Source of the DNA: a virus | Reading direction: 5' to 3' (one strand) | DNA length: 22,592 bases | Virus record (IMG/VR): IMGVR_UViG_3300020411_002953 | Span: 1 to 22,592 of that record | Shown: piece by piece, positions 20,401 through 22,592 of the stretch | How positions within the stretch are numbered: position 1 is the stretch's first letter | Layout of the letters: every line of letters starts with the position of its first letter | Position numbers and translations under genes: made by a program | The notes under the pieces: generated by a model | Databases searched by the model: none | Told to the model about the DNA's origin: nothing | The model's input: only the letters and a program-made list of their open reading frames with translations

Positions 20401-22592
20401 AGAAGTTAGAATTTCCTCAGAGTTAGTTAAACGCTTCTTACGGAAAAGTACTTCAGTGTTATTGAAATCAGAATATATTGGTTGAGCAGCAGCAAATGAA
20501 GTTACCTCATTAACATTAGAGTATTCATTAATATTAACCTGCTTAATAAACTCAGTACCAACTTTACGTCCAGATACATCCTTACCACCAGTCAGTTGTA
20601 ACTGACCAAACATATTGAAACCTGCAGGGTGGTTATTCTCAAGAATTTGTTGCTTCCACTCATTAATAGGAATCTGGGATTTAATAACATAAGAGAAGTT
20701 CTGATAGAAGAAGGAGTCTTGAACTTTCTGAACAATCTCTGATGGTTTACCAACGTCATCAATAAATTTACCTGGTGTCTCAGTTAGAGATCCAATATTC
20801 AATACACCTTTAGCAAGTGATACATTATCAATAACACCAGATGCACGAGATACAGTACCATTGACTCTATATCCAGCCTCAAATGTTCCTGTAGCATCAA
20901 TTAATTTTAAAATCTTAGGTCCAATCTGCCAACCATCGTTTGTAGAAACAGTAGCGAATACGGTTGCTTGATCTTCACTATCACCCATATAAACTCTCTC
21001 ACCTTCCAAGAATACGGAAGTTTCAACAACAGCTGTTGCTTCACCACCAAATACCTCAGTTAGAAGTACTTGACGACCAGAACCAGTACCAGCAGAACCA
21101 TCTACGAAAGTAATGTAGTTACCAGATTCAGCATCAGCAGGTGTTAAAGCAAATCTTAATTGATCAGTTTCAAGTGAATTTGCTTCACCAGCAATAGCAT
21201 AATAAATCTGACCTTCAATTAATGCAGTCAAACCAGCAGATCCAGGTTGAGGTAGGATACCTTCAGTAGTACCAACATCATCTGCACGGAATGTTATAGC
21301 AGCACCCTGTGTAATTCCATGTGGGAAGTTAAATTGTAGATATCCTAAATCAGTGTTAACAACGTAGTTAAATTCAGATTTCAGAGTAACAACTGGTTCA
21401 GAACTATATCCAGCACCAGGATTCTTAATTTGAATCTCTGATAGACGATTGTTCTTAACAACAGCAATTGCTTCTGCACCAAATCCACCACCACCTGTTA
21501 CGATGACTGCTGGTGGAGAAGTATATCCAGCACCAGGATTGGTGATTTTGATCTGTGAAAGTATTGATGTATTGAAGAGTTGTAAGTTAATTGGGAAGGT
21601 AATTTCTGGTTTCAGAGTATAGTCATGTGAATAACCATAACCAAACTCATTATTCTTCAATTTCTTAATCTTACCAATATTCTTACCAGTTAAGAATACA
21701 GAAGCACCAGATCCCTCTGCAGGAATAACCACATCAAGTTCTGCACCAGAACCAGTCAATTGAGGTCCAAGAATTCCAGTTATTCCATCAACATCTATAC
21801 TTGCAAATGTATAACCTTTACCTGGATCTGTAACAGTTACACTACTAATAGTTCCAGAACCAATAGTTTCATCTACTGTAACTTCTATACGGCAAAGTCC
21901 ACCTTCACCATCACCAGCAATAGCTACCTGATCATAAGTTCCAACTGCATATTCAGATCCACCAGCAGTAATTGTAACTCTTTCAATTTGACGGAATGAT
22001 GCAATATCTGAAATGATAGGTAACTTCTTATAGAATCCACCAGCAGATATTAGTTTAATTGCATTGATAGGACCAATTGCTTTAAGTGATGTAGTTGAAT
22101 ACTTAGAGTATGCTACACCTTGATCATCATTACCTACATTAGCTTGTGTGAACTCAGGTTCAAATGATAATGGGAATTGGAAGTTAGTATCATCAATAAT
22201 CTTAGTGACAGTGTAAGTTCCATCAAAAGGAGTCTTCTTAACATCAATAAATGATTGAGCACCAACAGGAGAATCAGATCCAGTTCTAGATGGATCAAAA
22301 TAGTAAGAGATATTTGTTACTTGACCATCAATCTTAAACTTAACGAATGGTGCATTAGTACCATCAAATACACCTGGAGTTCCAGTTCTTTCAATATTAT
22401 TAAATGAGTATTCTAGTTTAAACTCATTATCTTGAGCGAATGATAAGAAATATCCAACGTTGGAAGAATCACTCATATCAAAGATATAATTATGATTCCT
22501 TGTTAGCATCAATGTGGGATGCTTGGTGTATATGTCTACTCTAGCAATACTTCCATTAACAAATGCTGGTTCAGCACTAGGGATAGCACGAG
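5491..22592 (-). CDS. Giant modular virion protein, probable baseplate/fibre adhesin (5' end outside the window)
   Basis: The frame ends at TAA 5493-5491 and is open to the right edge: the 26 codons upstream of the TTG at 22512 contain no stop and continue the same composition, so the start lies outside. At least 5,699 residues are encoded. Modules in N-to-C order are: beta-rich region with Gly-Tyr repeats (21990-21380); a FYQNFSYVIKS...HPAGFNMFG motif (about 20720-20620); an NGVIQ repeat (20375-20165); helical Cys/GGN repeats with a LamG-like domain (19240-15320); the 18-copy YPR array (15306-9646); the remaining helical repeats (9645-8500); a long beta-rich region (8480-6815); two more NGVIQ repeats (6815-6340); a Gly-Tyr repeat (6130-6055); and an Ig-like domain (5850-5540). 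There is no enzyme motif, membrane segment or collagen repeat. Its place ahead of gene 8 parallels T4 gene 7 (about 1,032 residues), but no similarity to gp7 was established. Adhesin or baseplate-extension function is inferred. Confidence 0.93.
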   Translation of the reverse strand, partial: RAIPSAEPAFVNGSIARVDIYTKHPTLMLTRNHNYIFDMSDSSNVGYFLSFAQDNEFKLEYSFNNIERTGTPGVFDGTNAPFVKFKIDGQVTNISYYFDPSRTGSDSPVGAQSFIDVKKTPFDGTYTVTKIIDDTNFQFPLSFEPEFTQANVGNDDQGVAYSKYSTTSLKAIGPINAIKLISAGGFYKKLPIISDIASFRQIERVTITAGGSEYAVGTYDQVAIAGDGEGGLCRIEVTVDETIGSGTISSVTVTDPGKGYTFASIDVDGITGILGPQLTGSGAELDVVIPAEGSGASVFLTGKNIGKIKKLKNNEFGYGYSHDYTLKPEITFPINLQLFNTSILSQIKITNPGAGYTSPPAVIVTGGGGFGAEAIAVVKNNRLSEIQIKNPGAGYSSEPVVTLKSEFNYVVNTDLGYLQFNFPHGITQGAAITFRADDVGTTEGILPQPGSAGLTALIEGQIYYAIAGEANSLETDQLRFALTPADAESGNYITFVDGSAGTGSGRQVLLTEVFGGEATAVVETSVFLEGERVYMGDSEDQATVFATVSTNDGWQIGPKILKLIDATGTFEAGYRVNGTVSRASGVIDNVSLAKGVLNIGSLTETPGKFIDDVGKPSEIVQKVQDSFFYQNFSYVIKSQIPINEWKQQILENNHPAGFNMFGQLQLTGGKDVSGRKVGTEFIKQVNINEYSNVNEVTSFAAAQPIYSDFNNTEVLFRKKRLTNSEEILTSIVKKLDDISGEFDGIKKAFNLTVENEQVIVKNDQLLITLNGVIQAPIDSYDIVGGQIVFKEAPKAPSKIVYKNVSVEFLNITRLNLSDVGGIYPEIGYQVQGDNSDTYAIVVATGTNTVDVVDLQNTGGSAIFELNEVVRVSALGWSGRLDSVTLLSAENIYEFDETVIGTNRSKNNPTAQITEINLNEDGTAGNDIVLSKTSGTAKYETGVYDFDLQDIIYSNRSNVAARITSQAPYPVGTDENRGVQELTSGSTFYGLLFERLVSQSYPNILLDNIAKSTVTPTELLDSDNRINGDFLDFEAIRSSEVTYTDLSNGVFSIGDTLRNIKVTYNNPILGSAYGIAANRHADGARSIERSRDEIVDFGDAQISVDHPDFYYPGQSQTDGRSRFRDAYRMIIKNKDYIVAQSYADMVAQYPSTAIPSADKCKRDMAYYIDAVAYDMYSGGNKYARKFITEYFSGASLQYINAQVTETVWGYSKCSEYMNQVVTNQLSGTITVDGTAYTIYQDTTLTEGRANYTDTSGNTISNTNSGACADVRAALDTLKNTISETLLQNQNFGDIEATEPTYNSSETTCRRDLGLFVDALAQDVKSGGNLSSVKFVRSYYDTSGNIISGLHASQANTSITHARDLSKKAINNLLYVKDLNSTGYNLNDPTTYSGGVAPAQYYDANYASGNNQSATNCANVQSTIDTLTGIVTTAFTAGNQNNINALASIDDGSFRDGETVRVIKIAYKDKSTGLFATGQTVKGVSSGASTVLEGVNSGLGWLFSDSNGVTGTFTDREYITNSTLVNQGGVTQSVIVTKSELANSKKSLKFASGAYLKAVDTYDFDFGTGDFTLEGWINPTSVSGTQMLFDLRRTAGSGLRVNMFDKAIRVYNGSTSIILSGDVFNTANTWYHVAVIRNGGVMQAYVNGTQAGSNAANSDDFGYGPCYIGSDLAGSNDFTGNMDNVIVRKGIATFTAAFTPPVAPDFTDDKIVLGLTGETPFICSTTETYAKFTGQTISSATAKKIDYDSKRVIIEDVDLGRDEHRRCAEQVQQNDKWISETAVAMMKAKFPDFVIRGDDPATNNYLGTYFCLRDTEEYIIDAIIKDLKYGGNYYTTVAAKGYLTATGGLDFVNKELLQTLYTWQKVGEIINFVITTTSTDLEKYENVRYTDRLRVPNNFSSPASAGVQNEVTALVDGILDILGPTGARYRDAGDAMWQNRDFIAEEVAGYIQNKWQVEINGTTYDKLEMPGYGQPYCERDIKDFVIPGIIADLITGGNAGTNEVIDKYLDEDQDILHVDEELLPMLDALEFTKFLSIKAANQLLVQFGNSPDANQGQTNIDDYYTAVYTQIAPKTVHNTDADWDTVTFPPDPQGYDPGRSDGDRFLDAADMIERNKDQIAWEAVHTMNDTARFQDHTYPAGQTQQDCVDDVNDYLDAVIHDLRLGGNSKVWDASNYYIEPENNGIKHIAGEEDASIYTYKLARDMAILAMRNAFGRDNFYAQGVGDVDTLVGANDPGVDSYDQNPVISRQIDAANIIERNIRFISEEAVYRANIQYPQLHITNGDKSCVDDICDFLRSMTFNMKYGGNSRVWDAADFYRKASTYHLTNQMPIYAFNEARDMAIQAMRNIPIIARGQNIHGKVQTFFEQLDFYPYNSKERDNPTMEASQLVGGINVNKSADTYQLILNNSRFVAEEAVYRYTRDNDLTPVTEFTPSDATYDAATGDLVLTLPSHNLTTNDSISIDANSLIFTCDQDGHASEHSYPRETDPSYNERLAITAVGTNAHTPTGADYNAETGALTLDIAAHGLRQSEAYTVSDADYNPKTGILKLAVANHNFRNGDRIKFSHDALIFQCDNDNYNTNHTYPRKGVDPSSDKWLPVSAVTDGTFEVQIGKTAAAGQHKFVANSQLNVTDADYNPTTGIMTLTSAAHGINNGEFIKITDGSLDFTCTQGGGTYSYPRAQVSQHTADTGTTYNPTTGILSITTSSAHNMANGEWIKFDDNALTFTCGRDNNGTNHTYPRSSDPASGKFLRISNVTSTTFDVKVLEITPSTNTSVHTFVSGTNNGITHADPAAAGYIRAFNVSADTFDVQVLANAPSTNTTVHTYTGGTASNAITRATFEKANDSILIEDGALTFTCDADNHQSQHPYPRYTDYASDEWLPITEAWNDSFKVDVHVAPVIEYTPTAATFTPTTGLLELTIGSHDLSVDSKVMIKTGGLTFRCDQDGQSSDHAYPRNTIDTHTAGAGTTYDPVTGLMTINTGTTHGIKVGDWVKFDDGAVTFRCDEDSQSSDHAYPRSTDPVSGKWLQVSAIAGQTFTVQVLTTIPSTNVTTHVFQSGTSNGIKQKRDRAFEQHVPVTAITGTTITLDVGVSSNNTGHVWQSALAGAIQFNPLYQHTFVSAVAGGVKSQDGTVTVNVGTTPAVNYTPTAATYDPETGDMWLNVGLHNLTEGTTIKLADDSLTFTCSMDNNGTNHTYPRASDPVRNTNIPIKEVGTISKTVTGALYDPNSGNLVLTVPNHGFSNGNRVRIADGSLVFTCAADQHATWHRYPRPTDPFSDEWLVISGVSTDSFQVNIGASPNQSSHTFVSASNNGLEKQDGSIIINVGSTPNINYDVSTATYDHQTGAMVLTIGSHGLKTGDKLKLGAETLKFTCAMDGNSAQKTYPRRLAGDGGTDPFFNTSINVDAVGSTQHTATDATYVPTTGVMTLEINGHNFNASTTHTVTGAQYNAKTGVMKMTLNGHGFTPGDQIKFSPNALTFQCTMDSGASNHTYPRSSDPVANKWLTITSVTTNTFEVIVGKSPIVSWDVSNAEYDQATGHMTLTTPGPHGLRGHSDHTVTDATYTASSGLLVLTIPNHGFSNGDKIRIADHSLTFTCNQDSHQSEHTYPRSTDPSSGKFISISNVTTNTFECNILQGTSPTNTTAHTFITAAKNGVRRAGETVKLEANSLTFRCAQDDYATDHAYPRSTDPAYNVPLHIVHSTSKTITVDVGVASSSNQFAHNFVNAATGQTSHTITDASYTASSGVMTLTVPKHGFALGEQIKIDNNGITFKCEMDDYATDHAYPRATDPASDKWLSISNITENTFDVNVGNTPLSTYTPTGASYNPTTGNLQIVIGSHTLAQGDSIKLAENAITFRCDEDGQSSDHAYPRSLTDSHTATTNTAYNPTTGVLTIETSAPHGLVTGDWIQIAQNSLTFRCDEDGQATDHTYPRSSDPVNGRWLKVTYVNASKFTVVVLDDIPSTNTTTHVCTATSANGITSKRDPSYDNALPIIAADSTSITINVLNTAPSTNTTTHVFQSALTNSVVAGGNYTHMFVSSVGGALKKQTKALITGGNYAHTFVSATSGGIEKANDYVQIVNDSLVFRCGKDDFGSLHAYPRATDPFSGRWLPIFNVQTNEFDVNVGISQNTSQHNFASAVANGILRQTGTVTINVGYDSLPANQHAHTWVGMENKLTAAAGTTYDPTTGVMKIKTASAHKLENDEWVKFDDDAVTFTCTQGGGNHSYPRATDPMSGRWLKVQNVTTDTFEVVVLDVIPSTNVTAHTFVTGANNGITKACVITGGIHKHTFVSATSGAVQTGGAYTHKFVRAHDNAINKLYTIPGGNANCCDDVERILRGVAYHIAFGGNNEIYDMAMEYVTQTHLNNYFEEKWSLGIMTLTKEIITQIIRNIQTPVYGNHGLLQYRDTTITTDVTQPACPTEVAAATTLIDIVMDAISTNAVSGTRTLPTGSGNGPCANVAATITTMFGIITDTISSNASLDSVSRQIPSIWPCHYHGDVAERDLSVTYQVAAPTWNQTCATTASAISTLFDVVVNTIESAKTNTNHLSGLTRTVPPYTNTLYQQYTCYNVVSAMTTQFDLIIDTLGAGSYSNRNTAHYLRWNDQAITGRALAATQANYPAGDNPDLAFFKSVLEAGLYDLTTGGNASAFELAGTWFDGEGQFIAYPTVDRIRLLYGLNKVREYCKEVVQDPTNSGWNTYDVYQYPEVNGYRRHVEWDKETTEFNFDSSLNCLEFAIERATFPTDNKVIFNAATDVINYSNKYDEGIDYNTDPALVNLTPTIEVGYEREENRARINRTNFFRRGDVVKYVLASANSLDGANDQDYYYVLNAQPDWFEIARMPNHDARYRPFALDTTNAGNQQFFTVRRSGIDRVANTYGVRDIDQPITAGFNIADVLVGTTTGASAEISTSFINRANVVKTFKYYGLNTMSSIAFTNGEQVQVQGATANNGYVMQRVLRDENNLGWIKLELVQGTISAGQTIEGVDSGATAVVTSVIEDRLLINEKIGEFLEGDWLFKDTTATEAYASAYDNKSGVLTDNSGGRVTIDVETITGAFQSGDIIYGSKTEKILDFVGITDGGSPITINTYVHGEKVRKLTLSQVIVDSEYSGTFVAGDKVYLLQGTTPLNPGWWGYVTKYDYRPDDNVNDLYIAGLQNYWTGDATEPTTDPDGSLAATGGYNIGKFDNLQNFPLIYATASNYTETGYSSYGKIIAIEQSGITARCWLEDVQGDFVDNITVKSDNGWIAGVTTAKNLLGRVDRYFRGFDGTQTQFNLTISNGQQYLPDPAGHMLIFVNGILQPPGATGAYTASSDIITFAEPPEVGSDFIGYYIGKLRQLDDISFEFDSLRSSFNLKQSGGFYSLTLTEGVQSNVIKPENNIMVSLNGVIQEPGVGYELVGSRIIFAEVPRAGTTFVGFSYIGSDADVIAATVVPPIEAGDQLFIEGEDEIVPREVALIESSNSLVTFEYTGTVKGRNAEALASVRSGTIDQTIITNPGNGYTSRPSVSVISSTGFDGRVRAQMGVARIDIGSAGIGYAQPIVAVENTVEDTFVSPDGPPVNGGFDVYAGEGINAQTGEPIIIEAGLIAITRNPSNVTVNQGQTASFTVVAHFSAADGDPAETTVGLNYQWQVKQYGETAWSNITGATSATYDSNPTIQADDSDEFRVAITYAGATPVYSNSAVLSVQTGNTVVTNFTPDQIFQQ
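5540..5850 (-). other. C-terminal Ig-like domain of the giant protein
   Basis: The last about 105 residues before a short tail show the Ig-like pattern: PSNVTVNQGQTASFTVVA (strand B region), then LNYQWQVKQYGE with the core Trp, ATSATYDSNPTIQADDSDEF, and a closing FRVAITY...SNSAVLSV strand. The canonical cysteines are absent, as in many phage Ig-like domains. The next gene ends with a comparable domain. Confidence 0.7.
6340..6815 (-). repeat. Two 'FDG..F.L / NGVIQ' beta repeats near the C-terminus
   Basis: Two consecutive units of about 75 residues share the order FDGTQTQFNL or FDSLRSSFNL, a loop, LIFVNGILQPPG or MVSLNGVIQEPG, an aromatic-Gly turn, IITFAEPPEVG or IIFAEVPRAG, and a closing FIGYYIG or FVGFSYIG strand. 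A third unit lies at 20165-20375 (FDGIKKAFNL, LNGVIQAP, IVFKEAPKAP). This pattern is common in marine phage tail proteins. Confidence 0.7.
8500..9645 (-). repeat. Helical Cys/GGN repeats, C-terminal group
   Basis: This stretch resumes the helical repeat after the YPR array with CCDDVERILRGVAYHIAFGG followed by N (GGN codons at 9553-9561). Four short units of the type Cys-x-x-Val-x-x-x-x-x-Thr-x-Phe-x-x-(Val/Ile)-(Val/Ile) follow (PCANVAATITTMF, TCATTASAISTLF, TCYNVVSAMTTQF and a variant ACPTEVAAATTLI). A last GGN unit that lacks the Cys closes the group (DLAFFKSVLEAGLYDLTTGG, GGN at 8662-8670). Predicted structure is alpha-helical, unlike the flanking beta regions. Confidence 0.65.
10580..11145 (-). 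repeat. Higher-order repeat block, copy B (two YPR units plus PSTN extension)
   Basis: The block holds YPR units at 10984 and 10801 separated by a short SLTDSHTATTN linker, then a PSTNTTTHV segment, a KRDPSYDNALPI segment and TSITINV. Its order and length (about 565 bases) match 13330-13893, so a two-unit block was probably duplicated as a whole. Confidence 0.6.
13330..13893 (-). repeat. Higher-order repeat block, copy A
   Basis: The block holds YPR units at 13729 and 13546 separated by a NTIDTHTAGAG linker, then PSTNVTTHVFQSG, a KRDRAFEQHVPV segment and TTITLDV. The architecture is the same as in 10580-11145. A third, more diverged block with the same order (linker AQVSQHTADTG, then PSTNTSVHTF) spans about 14163-14700. 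Confidence 0.6.
15320..19240 (-). repeat. Helical Cys/GGN repeats, N-terminal group
   Basis: Six units carry a signature Cys-x-(Arg/Asp)-Asp-x3-(Tyr/Phe)-...-(Asp)-(Leu/Met)-x-x-Gly-Gly-Asn, with GGN codons at 19054, 18610, 17101, 16603, 16096 and 15673 (left coordinates). Examples are CKRDMAYYIDAVAYDMYSGG, CVDDVNDYLDAVIHDLRLGG and CVDDICDFLRSMTFNMKYGG, each followed by N. Several are preceded by a helix of the type (Asp)-Ala-x-x-(Met/Ile)-Ile-x-x-Asn-x-x-(Phe/Tyr)-Ile-x-x-Glu-(Ala/Val). The last helix (FVAEEAVYRYTRDN, ending near 15320) has no Cys/GGN half directly after it; that half appears only beyond the YPR array. Confidence 0.72.
17435..17963 (-). other. LamG-like (concanavalin A-type) domain inside the giant protein
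   Basis: About 175 residues have the classic LamG layout: SLKFASGAYLKAV start, FDFGTGDFTLEGWINPTS (the FTxEGW-type strand), MLFDLRR, WYHVAVIRNGGVMQAYVNG (the WYHVAVxR...xxYVNG strand pair), then CYIGSDLAGSNDFTGNMDNV with the GxIDxVRI-like end strand and a final IVLGLTG strand. In the family such domains often bind carbohydrate, so glycan recognition at the host surface is plausible but unproven. Confidence 0.8.
20165..20375 (-). repeat. Single 'FDG..F.L / NGVIQ' repeat near the N-terminus
   Basis: The segment FDGIKKAFNL ... LLITLNGVIQAP ... GQIVFKEAPKAPSKIVYKNV follows the same pattern as the pair at 6340-6815. The presence of this unit at both ends of the giant protein suggests it marks the boundaries of the central repeat region. 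Confidence 0.6.
21380..21990 (-). repeat. N-terminal Gly-Tyr beta repeats of the giant protein
   Basis: At least four degenerate units are seen: TAGGSEYAVGTYDQVAIAGD, TVTDPGKGYTFASIDVDG, ITNPGAGYTSPPAVIVTGGG and IKNPGAGYSSEPVVTL. They alternate strands with Asn-Pro-Gly-x-Gly-Tyr turns and GGGGFGAEA or GSGAEL linkers, the same module found in the 621-residue protein at 507-2372. Confidence 0.65.

Noticed and set aside
22507-22512. TTG or ATG at 22512/22509 as the start of the giant gene
   Set aside because: The frame upstream is open to the window edge and encodes sequence like the rest of the protein. No ribosome binding site stands at a suitable distance, so these are internal codons.
1-22592. 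tRNA genes, integrase, transposase or attachment sites
   Set aside because: Reading both strands showed no cloverleaf-like sequence, no recombinase or transposase motifs, and no terminal repeats; coding density leaves no room for them.

Overview
The window reads as part of the tail/baseplate module of a T4-like marine myovirus, most likely a cyanophage-type virus. Grounds: (1) the left-edge gene matches the N-terminal half of the T4 baseplate wedge protein gp8; (2) the other genes are low-GC, Gly/Thr/Ser/Asn-rich, repeat-built virion proteins of the kind typical of cyanomyoviruses; (3) every real gene is on the minus strand, packed with gaps of 1 to 35 bases; (4) there are no tRNAs, metabolic genes or mobile elements. 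The host cannot be read from the sequence.

Layout in the direction of transcription (right to left): 22592-5491 is one giant open frame, cut by the right window edge, with at least 5,699 codons in view. It is followed by a 526-residue YHYH-domain protein with a C-terminal Ig-like domain (5477-3897), a 498-residue fibre-like protein ending in a cupredoxin-like domain (3870-2374), a 621-residue Gly-rich repeat protein (2372-507), and the N-terminal 157 codons of a gp8 homologue (471-1). No non-coding stretch exceeds 35 bases.

The giant protein is a mosaic. In N-to-C order it has: a beta-rich N-terminus with Gly-Tyr repeats; a copy of an 'NGVIQ' repeat; a set of alpha-helical repeats built around a Cys..Asp..Gly-Gly-Asn signature, with a LamG-like domain between two of them; an array of about 1,890 residues containing 18 copies of a beta-rich repeat with signature C-x2-D-x5-H-x-Y-P-R; the remaining helical repeats; a long beta-rich region; two more 'NGVIQ' repeats; and a C-terminal Ig-like domain. 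The 18-copy array interrupts one helical repeat: the first half of that repeat lies just before the array and the second half just after it. This nested insertion is the most striking and apparently undescribed feature of the window.

Working model (inference): the cluster encodes baseplate-attached fibres and adhesins. gp8 is wedge scaffold, the giant protein occupies the region where T4 carries gene 7, and the three smaller proteins are accessory fibre or decoration proteins. Several carry putative metal-binding motifs (type-1 copper ligands, YHYH, Cys/His/Asp repeats).
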